Notes: generated by a model from the sequence alone, not told the origin. Positions 51,652-61,384 are shown, counted from the first letter of the stretch. The stretch is 64,000 nt of DNA from Clostridiales bacterium (GCA_012839345.1 DUNN01000036.1:216835-280834), one strand, 5' to 3'. Numbers and translations: made by a program.

Positions 51652-52665
51652 ATGAGCAATAAGGTAAGTATGCAAGATGTTGCTGACAGTGTGGGCGTAT
51701 CCAAGGTAACTGTGTCAAAAGTTTTGCGCGGCAAAAGCGATGTCAGCGAAGCAATGAGCAAAAAAATCATGGATGCGGTAACACGCCTTGGGTATGTGTA
51801 TGATAATAAAAAAGAAAAAGCAGATATCTCCAAAATTTCCGTATTGACCGCCGGGCACTTTTTTGGAATCGGAGGCAGCGACTGTTTTTATGTGAAACTG
51901 TATCAATGCCTTTCGGAAGAATTTGAAAAGCTGAATATTGATGTTATGCTGAGCATCGTAGACCAGCAGAGCGAAATGGAAATCACGATTCCGGAGAAAC
52001 TGAAGAACCGGGATGTGGACGGAATTATCGTGATGGGTCAGCTTTCCCGGGAATACCTTAGAAGCTTGATGGCGCTGAAAATCCCGCTGGTGTTTTTGGA
52101 TTTTTATTACGATGATTTCAACGTTACCAGCATTAATACGGATAACTTTTTCAACACCTATGAGTTAACCAACAAGCTGATTCAGCTCGGCCATACCAAA
52201 ATTGGATTTGTTGGAACCTTGGATGCCACCAGCAGCATACAGGACCGTTTTTTAGGGTATTATAAATCGCTGATTGAACACCATATCCCGTTAAATCAAG
52301 AATGGATTTTAAATGACCGCGAGAGCGACGGCACCTATCTCAATATTGAGCTTCCAAAGGCGCTGCCCACCGCCTTTGTCTGTAACTGCGACGAAGTCGC
52401 AATGTTGTTCATCAACAATCTGAAAGCACACGGATATAAAGTACCGGATGACATTTCGGTAACCGGTTTTGATGATACGAATCACTCCATGCTTTCTAAT
52501 CCGAAAATTACAACCGTTCAGGTCAATTTGGAAGAAATGGCACATCTTGCCACCAAGGCCATGATTCGTGATATTGGCAGCAACAAGCATAAAAACCGAA
52601 TTTTAATTAAAGGAAAAATCATCTTCCGGGAATCGACCACTCGATTCCCGGATCCATCTGAATGA
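51652..52665 (+). CDS. LacI-family transcriptional regulator of the mannoside locus
   Basis: A 337-residue repressor-type protein. HTH and hinge in the first ~50 residues (VSMQDVADSVGVSKVTVSKVLRGKSDVSEAMSKKIMDAV), then an effector domain with ISVLTAGHFF, IIVMGQLSREYLRSL and ISVTGFDDTNHSMLSNPKITTVQVN. ATG 51652 is 10 bases after GAGGAG. It sits between GH130 and GH1 and probably binds the operator repeats in the divergent promoter region; that link is inferred. Confidence 0.88.
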   Translation: MSNKVSMQDVADSVGVSKVTVSKVLRGKSDVSEAMSKKIMDAVTRLGYVYDNKKEKADISKISVLTAGHFFGIGGSDCFYVKLYQCLSEEFEKLNIDVMLSIVDQQSEMEITIPEKLKNRDVDGIIVMGQLSREYLRSLMALKIPLVFLDFYYDDFNVTSINTDNFFNTYELTNKLIQLGHTKIGFVGTLDATSSIQDRFLGYYKSLIEHHIPLNQEWILNDRESDGTYLNIELPKALPTAFVCNCDEVAMLFINNLKAHGYKVPDDISVTGFDDTNHSMLSNPKITTVQVNLEEMAHLATKAMIRDIGSNKHKNRILIKGKIIFRESTTRFPDPSE

Positions 52666-52681
52666 TAAGGCGGGTGTTTTT

Positions 52682-54028
52682 TTGAAATTTCCGGATCATT
52701 TTATCTGGGGTACGTCAACGTCCTCCTATCAAATCGAAGGGGCGGTAAACGAGGACGGCCGGGGGAGCTCCGTTTGGGACGAGGCCTGCCGCTACCAAAG
52801 CATTGTACAGGACGGGCGCAGCGGTGATCCGGCATGCGACCATTACCATCGCTGGGCGGAAGATATCGGGATTATGAAGGAAATTGGGGTTCAGGCATAC
52901 CGGATGTCTATCTCGTGGCCCCGGATTCTTCCTGATGGTACCTCGAAAATCAACCAAAAGGGGCTGGATTTTTACCTGCGCCTTGTGGAAGAGCTTGTGA
53001 AAAATGGGGTTACGCCATACATCACGCTTTTTCACTGGGATTTTCCCTATGCATTGTACCGCAAAGGCGGAATGCTGAACGATGAAAGCCCGGATTGGTT
53101 TGCTGAATATGCCGGCATTGTAACGGAAAAGCTTTCTACTCTAGTTTCCCACTGGATTACTTTAAACGAGCCGCAGTGTTATATCGACCTGGGGCACCGC
53201 ATTGGGTTCCATGCGCCTGGATTAACTCTGCCGATGAACGAAGTTCTGCGCGCCGCGCACAATATGCTGCTGGCTCACGGAAAAATGGTGATGGCGATGC
53301 GCGCCGCCGCAAAGCAGCCGCTTAAAATCGGAATTGCCCCGGCTTGCATGGTGGTCTGCCCGGAAAACGAGAAAGATACCGCACTTGCAAGAAACGAAAC
53401 GTTCCGTGTAAAAGCGGGCACCACCTTCAACAATACCTGGTGGCTAGACCCTGTTTTCTTAGGCTCATACCCAGAAGACGGACTTCGTGCTTATGAAAAG
53501 GATCTGCCTCCAATCGGTGCGGATGACATGAAAATCATCCATCAGCCGATTGACTTTCTAGGCCAGAATATTTATCATGGAACCGTAGTACGAAAATCTG
53601 CCGATGGCCGGGCGGAATACGTTGCCCCAAAAGCCGGAGGCGAAATGACCGATATGGGATGGAATGTTGTTCCCCAATCCTTATATTGGGGTCCGAAGTT
53701 CTTTTATGAGCGGTATCGCAAGCCGATCATCATTTCAGAAAACGGCATGGCAAACCTGGACTGGGTTTCCGCCGACGGCAAAGTGCATGACCCCCAGCGC
53801 ATCGAGTTTATGCGGCGCTACATACGGGAAAATCTTCGCGCCATTCAGGATGGGGTCGATGTTCGGGGCTATTTCTACTGGTCCCTTTTGGATAATTTTG
53901 AGTGGGAAAGAGGATACACCAAGCGCTTCGGGCTGGTGTATGTGGATTACGAAACACAGCAGCGCCCCATAAAAGATTCCGGCCGGTGGTACCATGACCT
54001 GATTGTATCCAATGGGGAAATCCTTTAA
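52682..54028 (+). CDS. GH1 beta-glycosidase
   Basis: A 448-residue (beta/alpha)8 retaining glycosidase. N-terminus FPDHFIWGTSTSSYQIEGA, acid/base Glu163 in TLNEP, nucleophile Glu353 in ISENGM, and C-terminal YFYWSLLDNFEWERGYTKRFGLVYVDY are complete. No signal peptide, so it is cytosolic. No phosphate-binding 6-P-beta-glycosidase signature is evident and import is by an ABC system, so free beta-glucosides or beta-mannosides are likely substrates. TTG start 52682 follows GGCGGGTG; the regulator gene ends 16 bases upstream. Confidence 0.92.
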   Translation: MKFPDHFIWGTSTSSYQIEGAVNEDGRGSSVWDEACRYQSIVQDGRSGDPACDHYHRWAEDIGIMKEIGVQAYRMSISWPRILPDGTSKINQKGLDFYLRLVEELVKNGVTPYITLFHWDFPYALYRKGGMLNDESPDWFAEYAGIVTEKLSTLVSHWITLNEPQCYIDLGHRIGFHAPGLTLPMNEVLRAAHNMLLAHGKMVMAMRAAAKQPLKIGIAPACMVVCPENEKDTALARNETFRVKAGTTFNNTWWLDPVFLGSYPEDGLRAYEKDLPPIGADDMKIIHQPIDFLGQNIYHGTVVRKSADGRAEYVAPKAGGEMTDMGWNVVPQSLYWGPKFFYERYRKPIIISENGMANLDWVSADGKVHDPQRIEFMRRYIRENLRAIQDGVDVRGYFYWSLLDNFEWERGYTKRFGLVYVDYETQQRPIKDSGRWYHDLIVSNGEIL

Positions 54029-54169
54029 AGAGAAAAGCCACGCAGGGCATAGGAGCAAAAACAAACTCCTGTCGTTTGGTTTCCGGTTCGAATCACGGAC
54101 TGAATACCGATGATTCGGAGTTGTTGCGATGGGGCAGGCATCCAAACCTAAATCGGAGAAAGGCATGTT

Positions 54170-56986
54170 ATGGAAAGAGTAATTGATTTAAGCGGTAACT
54201 GGGGCTTGGCCTTGGATGAGGAGAAAAAATTGTCGCAGCCAACATTCCGGGACTCCATTCATTTGCCAGGAACCACTTCCTACTGCAAAAAGGGCAGGAA
54301 AAATCCCAAGGGAGAGATCGGATGCCTGACGGATGAATACAAATTTGAAGGCTATGCGTGGTATTCAAGGGAGGTAGAAATCCCGCCGGATCTTTTCGGG
54401 AAAAAGTGTTTTCTGCTGCTGGAAAGAACGCGCAAAACAACCGTTTTTATCGACGACAGGAAGGTCGGGAGTCGGAACAGTCTGTGTACGCCGCACGTTT
54501 ACGATGTTTCGGACCAAATGACGGCAGGCCGTCACACCCTAACAGTTCTTGTGGATAATACGGATTATCCGACGAAAGGCGGGCATCTAACTTCCCCCGA
54601 TTCGCAATCCAATTGGAACGGCATTACCGGCAGAATCGAGCTGCGGGTATTTAACCAAGCATACATAAGCGACGTACAAGTTTACCCGAATGTGCAAAGC
54701 CGGTCTGTAAAACTGAAAATCAAACTAGCAGGTACACAAAGCGGGACGGTTACGGTTTCGGCAAAGAGCTTTAACGGCGGGGAAGAGCACATTGTGCCGG
54801 AACAGGATTTTGCCGTTCGTTCGGACGAACCGACCGTAGAATATTTCCTCGGCCGGGATGCCGTGCTGTGGAACGAGCACACCCCGAACTTGTACCGATT
54901 GAAAATCGCGCTGAAACAGGACGAAATCACAGTTGATACGACTGAAGTGAACTGCGGCCTGCGTGAAATATCCACTACCGGGGATAAGATTACCGTAAAT
55001 GGACAGCCGGTTTTTCTCCGTGGAAAACAGGAGTGCTTGAATTTTCCCCGCACCGGTTTTGCGCCTACCGGTGTGGACGAGTGGCTTCGGGTTTTTAAAA
55101 TTGCAAAGTCCTACGGCATTAACCATTACCGGTGTCATACCTGCTGCCCTCTCGAAGCCGCGTTTGAGGCCGCCGATTTAATGGGAATTTATCTGGAACC
55201 GGAACTCCCATTTTGGGGAACCGTTACGGATGAGGGTGATGAAAACCATAACGGGGCAGAGCAGGAATTTTTAGTGCAAGAAGGTTACCGGATTTTGAGA
55301 TGCTTTGGCAACCACCCTTCATTTGTTATGTTTTCCTTGGGTAATGAGCTTTGGGGCAGCAAAAAAGTGCTGAATTCCGTGTTGGGCATGTACAAGGAGT
55401 ATGACTGCCGTCACCTTTATACGCAGGGTTCAAACAATTTTCAGTTTTGTCCGGATATTCTGGAAAACGATGACTTTTTTGTCGGCGTCCGTTTTTCCGA
55501 AAACAGGTTGATCCGCAGTTCTTACGCTACGTGCGACGGCCCTCTGGGGCATGTGCAGGCCGATGTGCCGGGAACCCAGAAGGATTATGACAGCGATATC
55601 GTTCCTTCTGCCGATTTGCAAAAGGAGAGCTCCAAGAGCGAAAGCCAAACCATTCAAATTCAGGTTGAAACCGGGATAAAAACCGTTCGCGCACAAGGTG
55701 CTCAAGAAGAGAAAGCCCTTGTTCCCAAAATTCCCGTGATTTCACATGAAATCGGGCAATATGCAATTTACCCGAATTATAAGGAAATCGAGAAATATAC
55801 CGGCCCGCTTAAACCAAAAAACTTTGAAATCTTCCGTCAAAGGCTGGAAGAAAAGGGACTGGGTGATCTTGCGGAAAAATATTTTTATTGTTCCGGAAAG
55901 CTGGCGGTCGCTTGCTACAAAGACGAGCTTGAAACGGCGTTTCGTTCCAGAAAGCTGGCGGGTTTTCAGCTTCTTGACCTGCAGGATTACAGCGGCCAGG
56001 GGACGGCGCTGGTAGGAATTTTGGATTCGTTTTTGGATTCCAAAGGGCTTGTTTCACCGGAAGAATGGCGTACATTCTGCTCCGATACGGTGCTTTTGGC
56101 GAGGTTTCCAAAGTATAATTATGTTTCGGGGGAAGTATTCCACGCGCATTTGGAATTGTGCTGCTATCGTGCCGCCCCGCTGCCGCCGTTTACGCTCATA
56201 TGGAAAATCAGGGATGACGGCCGCGTTTATGAATCCGGAGCTTCCAAAATATCAGACCCCGGAACGGAAAATTATATTGATATTTGTGATATCAACGTTC
56301 CCATTCCGGATACAGCTGGAATGAAAAAGCTGATTCTCCAGTTGAAAATCGAAGAACTGGGGATAGAAAAAAGCTATGCAATATGGGCGTACCCAAAAGA
56401 CATACTGATTGATTTATCCGGCCTGAATGTGTATAACGGCTATTCCGCGCAAGTGGACGCAAAGCTGAAACATGGGGAGAAAGTCGTTCTTTTTGCCAAA
56501 CCGGACACGGTGAAAAATTCAGTAAAAGGCTTTTACTGCACTGATTTCTGGTGCTACCCGATGTTTCGTTCGATTTCTGAGAGTATGGGAAAAGAAGTTG
56601 CGGTTGGAACCATGGGACTGCTGATTCAAAATCAGCACCCGGCGTTAAAATATTTCCCATGCGAAGAATATTCCACTTACCCGTGGTGGCATATTATTCA
56701 AAATTCTTGCTCGGTGATTCTGGATAACACCTTGCAAAATTTCAGGCCGATTGTCCAGACCATCGATAATTTCGAACGGAACCATAAACTGGGATTCCTG
56801 TTTGAGTGTAAAGTGTTTTCAGGCAATCTGCTGGTTTGTGCCTGCGACTATGAAAAGCTCTTGGAACATGCGGAGGGAAGGCAGCTCCTGTTCAGCCTTT
56901 TCAGCTACGTCCGAAGCGGTGCATTCCACCCGGAACAAGAACTTGGGGCCTCCCTGCAGTCATTGTTTGAGGAAGACAACCCATGA
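54170..56986 (+). CDS. GH2-family glycoside hydrolase, specificity unknown
   Basis: A 938-residue protein. The N-terminal sugar-binding jelly roll (about 1-165: IDLSGNWGLALDEE, GYAWYSREVEIP) and Ig-like domain (about 166-265) lead to the TIM barrel with NGQPVFLRGKQECLNFPRTG, acid/base Glu393 in FSLGNELWG, and a probable nucleophile Glu527 in PVISHEIGQYAIYP. Residues 475-515 are a charged insert, and ~300 extra C-terminal residues of beta-rich sequence follow. The HEIGQY nucleophile context differs from classic LacZ and BgaA; it may act on a substituted plant oligosaccharide. No signal peptide. ATG 54170 after GAGAAAGG. Confidence 0.85.
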   Translation: MERVIDLSGNWGLALDEEKKLSQPTFRDSIHLPGTTSYCKKGRKNPKGEIGCLTDEYKFEGYAWYSREVEIPPDLFGKKCFLLLERTRKTTVFIDDRKVGSRNSLCTPHVYDVSDQMTAGRHTLTVLVDNTDYPTKGGHLTSPDSQSNWNGITGRIELRVFNQAYISDVQVYPNVQSRSVKLKIKLAGTQSGTVTVSAKSFNGGEEHIVPEQDFAVRSDEPTVEYFLGRDAVLWNEHTPNLYRLKIALKQDEITVDTTEVNCGLREISTTGDKITVNGQPVFLRGKQECLNFPRTGFAPTGVDEWLRVFKIAKSYGINHYRCHTCCPLEAAFEAADLMGIYLEPELPFWGTVTDEGDENHNGAEQEFLVQEGYRILRCFGNHPSFVMFSLGNELWGSKKVLNSVLGMYKEYDCRHLYTQGSNNFQFCPDILENDDFFVGVRFSENRLIRSSYATCDGPLGHVQADVPGTQKDYDSDIVPSADLQKESSKSESQTIQIQVETGIKTVRAQGAQEEKALVPKIPVISHEIGQYAIYPNYKEIEKYTGPLKPKNFEIFRQRLEEKGLGDLAEKYFYCSGKLAVACYKDELETAFRSRKLAGFQLLDLQDYSGQGTALVGILDSFLDSKGLVSPEEWRTFCSDTVLLARFPKYNYVSGEVFHAHLELCCYRAAPLPPFTLIWKIRDDGRVYESGASKISDPGTENYIDICDINVPIPDTAGMKKLILQLKIEELGIEKSYAIWAYPKDILIDLSGLNVYNGYSAQVDAKLKHGEKVVLFAKPDTVKNSVKGFYCTDFWCYPMFRSISESMGKEVAVGTMGLLIQNQHPALKYFPCEEYSTYPWWHIIQNSCSVILDNTLQNFRPIVQTIDNFERNHKLGFLFECKVFSGNLLVCACDYEKLLEHAEGRQLLFSLFSYVRSGAFHPEQELGASLQSLFEEDNP

Positions 56987-57106
56987 TGTAAATTTGCCGG
57001 ATTTGCTTAACCGTTCGACGTTCGGTCGTGTTGCTATTTTCGTGCCATATTAGGAAATACATAGGCATCTCCACATTCCGAGAACAGACCAAAAGGAGGC
57101 GGCTGT

Positions 57107-58231
57107 GTGAACCGCAAAGATTTTCAGCAATTTGCGCCAAACGGCATGGTAAACCGGGGCAACCGGCGCAGCATTCAGCTTTGCATGGAAAAAGCGGAGA
57201 CAGGCCAGCCTGTAACCCTGGGATTTTTGGGAGGTTCCATTACCCAGGGCAGCCTCGCTTCTTCTCCAGAAACCTGCTATGCCCATTTGGTTTACCAGTG
57301 GTGGAAGCGTAAATTTCCAAAGTCGGCGGTGTCTTACATCAACGCCGGCGTTGGGGGAACGACCTCGCAGTTTGGCGTGGCTCGCGTGAAGGAAGATCTT
57401 TTGGCGGCAAAACCGGATTTTATCATCCTTGAATTCAGTGTAAACGACGGCCCCACGGACTTTTTTGAAGAGACTTACGAGGGACTCGTGCGCACGGTAC
57501 TGAAAAGCGCTAACCACCCGGCAGTTTTGCTGCTCCATAATGTCCGTTACGACAATGGAATCAGCGCGGAGGAACGCCACCTGAAAATCGGCAGAACGTA
57601 TGACCTTCCATGTGTCAGCATGAAAGCCAGTTTGTACCCGTGTGTTGTTTCCGGCTTAATTCGGGCAGACGAGATTTCCCCAGATGGATTGCATCCGAAC
57701 GATTTTGGGCATTCTCTTATCGCGGACACGGTAGCGGCCTGTTTGGAGGATATTTACCTACAACCGGCTGCGGCACAACCGCCCTGCAGTTTGCTTCCCG
57801 AACCGGTGACGAAAAATCGCTTTGAGGATTCCTTCCGCCTTCGAAATTACAGCTACACACCGCATTGTTTGGGGTTTCGATGTGATGACCGGAAGCAGAA
57901 CAGCATTCAAGACTGTTTTAAACAGGGGTGGATGGCCTGCAAAGTCGGCGATGCCATCTCGTTTGAGTTTGAGGGCACGGGGGTTGCTGTTCAGTACCGG
58001 AAGAGCGTTCTTCATCCGGCGCCGGTAGCGCAGGCGGTTCTGGATGGGAATCCGTCGTCCGCTGTAATTTTGGATGGCAATTTTGATGAGACATGGGGCG
58101 ACTGCCTTTTTATTACCACGCTGGCGCAGGATCTTCCGGCAGGGAAACATTGCCTCGAGATCCGCATCACGAAGGCCGAACCAGAACCGGCTGCGGAGTT
58201 TTACCTTGCCGCGGTTCTCGTTTCCCGGTAA
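57107..58231 (+). CDS. SGNH/GDSL carbohydrate esterase (CE17-like)
   Basis: A 374-residue two-domain protein. The SGNH domain has Ser44 in LGGSITQG, the block II glycine in NAGVGGTTS, Asn113 in FSVNDGP, and the Asp193/His196 pair in SPDGLHPND. Residues ~230-374 form a beta-sandwich like a carbohydrate-binding module (FEFEGTGVAVQYRKS, LPAGKHCLEIRITK). This layout and the mannoside context resemble mannan O-acetylesterases of family CE17; deacetylation of imported mannooligosaccharides is inferred. GTG 57107 is 9 bases after AAGGAGG. Last gene of the plus-strand cluster. Confidence 0.82.
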   Translation: MNRKDFQQFAPNGMVNRGNRRSIQLCMEKAETGQPVTLGFLGGSITQGSLASSPETCYAHLVYQWWKRKFPKSAVSYINAGVGGTTSQFGVARVKEDLLAAKPDFIILEFSVNDGPTDFFEETYEGLVRTVLKSANHPAVLLLHNVRYDNGISAEERHLKIGRTYDLPCVSMKASLYPCVVSGLIRADEISPDGLHPNDFGHSLIADTVAACLEDIYLQPAAAQPPCSLLPEPVTKNRFEDSFRLRNYSYTPHCLGFRCDDRKQNSIQDCFKQGWMACKVGDAISFEFEGTGVAVQYRKSVLHPAPVAQAVLDGNPSSAVILDGNFDETWGDCLFITTLAQDLPAGKHCLEIRITKAEPEPAAEFYLAAVLVSR

Positions 58232-58340
58232 TTCCTATAGCGGACGGGCTCTGTCGCCGAGTTTCGCTTTTACCTGCTGATTAAAGCAGCTTGTGCAGTC
58301 TATAATCGGCATAAAGATTTTGAGGGATTCGAACATTTTT

Positions 58341-58390
58341 AAAGAGAGGAAGGACAGCCGTTTAATTGCGGCTGTCCTTCCTCTCTTTAT
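58341..58390. terminator. Bidirectional terminator after the esterase gene
   Basis: AGAGAGGAAGGACAGCCG and CGGCTGTCCTTCCTCTCT form a very long stem, with AAA before and TTTAT after. Convergent genes meet here. Confidence 0.9.
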
Positions 58391-59256
58391 AAGGGTGTGC
58401 CCTCTGCATTGTATTGTATCCAATTCAGTGTGTAAACATGAAATAGACGGTTCAGCAAGATTAATGCGCAGGAAAGAAAACCAAACCGGCGGTAAGGGAA
58501 AACGCTGTAGCATACCGGTTTTCGTTCTTTCACCAGAAACCGAGAATCCCACTTCTTAATGTTGTTGACGCTGGAAATGCCCCACTGAATTCGTGCGTTT
58601 GAAATTCCCGATTTTCGGATGATCCGGTTCGCAATGGAAACACCGAAAGGAGTCAGTGTATCAAACGCGATTTCACAGCCCGGAAAACGGTCGGCAATCC
58701 TTTTCAAAAACAAACGAATATCCGGTTCTTTAAAGTACATCAGCACCCCGCTGATCAAAAACAGGATTCCATCCTCCGGCGGAGCGATTTCCTCCAGAAA
58801 GTCGGGCTCAAACATCGACCTTGCAATATAATGAATCTGCGGGTCCTGCCGCAGTAGGGTTTTCCGAAGATCAATCACGTCGGAAACATCCAAATCATAC
58901 CACTGAACGGTTCCGTTGTTTACGCGGTAAAAGGTTGTGTCCAGTCCCGCGCCAATATTAACAATGGTGGCGTGCGGGTGTTCCAGCAGGAATCTGCGGA
59001 TGATGCCGTCCTGCTCCTTTGCCCGTGCCGCAAGCATGACGATGAAGAACTTACGGATTTTTGCGTGGAACCTAGAAAAATTGTAGTCGATGCGGTGCAC
59101 CATTTGAATCGCTTGAAAATCGTTGAATTTGTCGCTGCTCAGCTCCGCAGCTTTTGCCCTGCACCACAGGGGCAGAAGAAGGGTTTCGTGAACATTGTGG
59201 AGATTTGCTTTTACACAGCCGGATGGCTGAAACGAATGTAATTCCAACGAATCCAT
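58387..59256 (-). CDS. Class I methyltransferase, leucine carboxyl methyltransferase (PPM/Tcm) family
   Basis: A 289-residue SAM-dependent methyltransferase. The SAM loop VNIGAGLDTTFYR (about 98-110), WYDLDVSDVIDLRKTLL and ILFLISGVLMYFKEPDIRLFL are typical of the family that includes TcmP-like O-methyltransferases. The C-terminal part has two hydrophobic stretches (FGFLSCALILLNRLFHVY). No biosynthetic cluster lies near, and its substrate is unknown. It follows the transsulfuration pair by 19 bases, so it may be read from the same transcript. Confidence 0.82.
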   Translation of the reverse strand: MDSLELHSFQPSGCVKANLHNVHETLLLPLWCRAKAAELSSDKFNDFQAIQMVHRIDYNFSRFHAKIRKFFIVMLAARAKEQDGIIRRFLLEHPHATIVNIGAGLDTTFYRVNNGTVQWYDLDVSDVIDLRKTLLRQDPQIHYIARSMFEPDFLEEIAPPEDGILFLISGVLMYFKEPDIRLFLKRIADRFPGCEIAFDTLTPFGVSIANRIIRKSGISNARIQWGISSVNNIKKWDSRFLVKERKPVCYSVFPYRRFGFLSCALILLNRLFHVYTLNWIQYNAEGTPL

Positions 59257-59275
59257 ATTGTTTCACCTCACCCAC

Positions 59276-60187
59276 TTAAAACAGATTCTTACTCAGATAA
59301 CGGTCGCCGCGGTCGGGAAGGATAACAACCATATTGCCTTCCGTTTTGGTATCCGACGCGGCTTTTCTTGCCGCGGTCAGCGCGGCGCCGGAGGATGACC
59401 CGGCAAGGATTCCCTCTCTGGCGGCCAGCAGCCGTACTTCCTCAAAAGCTTCCCGATCGGCAACTTTGATTACCTGGTCTACAACGCTCATATCCATTGT
59501 TTCCGGCATAAACGTGTTTCCAATGCCTTCAATGGCATAGCACCCGGCGGTGCCTCCTCCCATTGTAGAACCGTAAGGGTCCGCCATAATGCATTTTAGA
59601 CCCGGAAGTTTTTTCTTTAAAAACCGTGCCGTGCCCGTAAGCGTTCCGCCGCTGCCCGCCCCGGCAACCAAATAATCCACTTTTCCGTCCAGGTCGCTGT
59701 AAATCTCCGGCCCGGTTGTTTCATAGTGGGACTGGGGATTCTGAGGATTGGTAAACTGGCTGAGCAAAACGGGTTGTTCCACTTTCTGCCGCAGTTCTTC
59801 CAGCTTTTCAAACGCACCCTGCATTCCCTTTTCCAGCGGGGTATGAATAATTTCTGCTCCCAAAGCACGCATGACGGCCTGCTTTTCCAACGAGAATTTT
59901 TCCGGAACAATGAAAATAACGCGATAGCCCTTTCCGAGTGCCGCCAGAGCAATGCCGATTCCGGCATTGCCAGCGGTTGCCTCCAAAATGGTGCTGCCAG
60001 GTTTTAGAACACCGCGCTTTTCGGCGTCCTGCACCAAAGCGACACCCATGCGGTCTTTTACGCTTCCTCCGGGATTCCAAAGCTCCAATTTGGCGAATAC
60101 ATTTACGCGTTTCGGAAATTCCATATGATTCAGCTTCACCAGCGGGGTATGCCCAATCAAATCGCGGATGTCATTGTAGTATTTCAT
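59276..60187 (-). CDS. cysK: Cysteine synthase / cystathionine beta-synthase-like PLP enzyme
   Basis: A 303-residue fold-type II PLP enzyme. The PLP lysine is Lys44 in GGSVKDRMG; TAGNAGIGIALAA replaces the usual TSGNTG loop, with GAGSGGTLTG and GILAGSSSGAAL further on. The neighbour is a cystathionine gamma-synthase/lyase gene, and such pairs often form the MccA/MccB reverse transsulfuration route (homocysteine to cysteine), so an O-acetylserine-dependent cystathionine beta-synthase role is plausible besides plain cysteine synthase. Its ATG overlaps the upstream stop (ATGA), so translation is coupled. Confidence 0.88.
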   Translation of the reverse strand: MKYYNDIRDLIGHTPLVKLNHMEFPKRVNVFAKLELWNPGGSVKDRMGVALVQDAEKRGVLKPGSTILEATAGNAGIGIALAALGKGYRVIFIVPEKFSLEKQAVMRALGAEIIHTPLEKGMQGAFEKLEELRQKVEQPVLLSQFTNPQNPQSHYETTGPEIYSDLDGKVDYLVAGAGSGGTLTGTARFLKKKLPGLKCIMADPYGSTMGGGTAGCYAIEGIGNTFMPETMDMSVVDQVIKVADREAFEEVRLLAAREGILAGSSSGAALTAARKAASDTKTEGNMVVILPDRGDRYLSKNLF

Positions 60188-61350
60188 CAGGCTTCCCTCT
60201 TTTCCGCTTTTTGAAATGCATTGGTAAGGTCGTTTGCAAGGTCGTATTTGTCTTCGATTCCGACGGAAAGTCGCACCAGATTGTCTACAATCCCGATTTT
60301 TTCCCGCAGTTCATAGGGGAAGGAAGCATGGGTCATACTGGCAGGGTGGCAGACAAGGGATTCCACGCCGCCAAGGCTTTCGCCCAGTGCAATCAGATTG
60401 ACATTTTTATAAAATTCCCGGATATCGTATCGGTTGGACAGGACGAACGAAATCATCGCACCTGCGCCGGATGCTTGTTTTTTTTGAATATTATATCCTT
60501 CCGAATCGGGAAATCCAGGATAATACACTTTTTCCGCCGCAGGGTGGCTGCGCAGGAACTCTGCCAGAAATGCAGCGTTTTCCAAATGCCGGTCCATGCG
60601 TACCGAAAGGGTTTTTATCCCGCGAATCAACAGCCAGGAATCGAAAGGATCCAGAATTGCGCCCGCGGCGTTTTGCAGGAATGCAAGGCGCTGCGCAAGC
60701 TCCTGCTTGTTTGTCACGACCAGCCCTGCAACCAGGTCGCTGTGCCCGCCCAGGTACTTGGTTGCGCTGTGGACCACAATATCTGCTCCGAGCGTAAGCG
60801 GCTTTTGTAGGTACGGGGTCATGAAGGTGTTGTCAACAATGGAGAGCGCACCATGTCGGTGCGCCAGTTCGGAAACCGCGGCAATGTCCGTAATTGTTAG
60901 TAAGGGGTTGGCGGGGCTTTCCGTCAGCACCGCCTTTACGGCGGGACCCATGCGGCTTTCCAGCGCTTTTAAATCGGAGGTGTCGGCAATTTCATATTCC
61001 AACCCGAACGAATGGAACACTTTGTCAAGGATGCGGAAGGTACCGCCGTACACATTGCTGGAAATCAAAATCTTGTCTCCGCTGCGGAACAGGAGCAGAA
61101 CGGTTGTAATGGCTGCCATGCCGGAAGCAAAGGCAAATCCGGCGATGCCTTCCTCCAGTTCGGCAATCAGCTTTTCCAGTGCCTCACGGGTGGGGTTTCC
61201 GGTTCGTGAGTATTCATACGCGGCGTTTCCCCCAAGCTCCTTTTGCCGGTATGTAGAAGTCTGGTAAATTGGTACGCTTACTGCGCCGGTAAGTTCATCC
61301 CCGTCAACTCCGCCATGAATTAGCTTTGTGTTAAACATGTGACCTTTCAT
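60187..61350 (-). CDS. Cystathionine gamma-synthase/gamma-lyase (PLP, transsulfuration)
   Basis: A 387-residue Cys/Met metabolism PLP enzyme. PLP lysine Lys198 in VVHSATKYLGGHSD; N-terminus FNTKLIHGGVDGDELTGAVSVPIYQTSTY, EYSRTGNPTREALE, and C-terminal LGGVESLVCHPASMTH. With the CBS-like gene it probably runs transsulfuration; from sequence alone synthase (MetB) and lyase (MccB) directions cannot be told apart. I prefer ATG 61350; ATG 61338 (MFNTK) is a good alternative with AAAGG upstream. A Cys-rich leader peptide and attenuator precede it. Confidence 0.9.
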   Translation of the reverse strand: MKGHMFNTKLIHGGVDGDELTGAVSVPIYQTSTYRQKELGGNAAYEYSRTGNPTREALEKLIAELEEGIAGFAFASGMAAITTVLLLFRSGDKILISSNVYGGTFRILDKVFHSFGLEYEIADTSDLKALESRMGPAVKAVLTESPANPLLTITDIAAVSELAHRHGALSIVDNTFMTPYLQKPLTLGADIVVHSATKYLGGHSDLVAGLVVTNKQELAQRLAFLQNAAGAILDPFDSWLLIRGIKTLSVRMDRHLENAAFLAEFLRSHPAAEKVYYPGFPDSEGYNIQKKQASGAGAMISFVLSNRYDIREFYKNVNLIALGESLGGVESLVCHPASMTHASFPYELREKIGIVDNLVRLSVGIEDKYDLANDLTNAFQKAEKREA

Positions 61351-61384
61351 ATCAATCAAACCCTTTCGAATATTTTGAAGCTTT

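Noticed and set aside
54080..54105. tRNA-like T-loop GGTTCGAATC before the GH2 gene
   Set aside because: The flanking bases do not form a 5-base T stem, and no anticodon or acceptor arms can be found around it.
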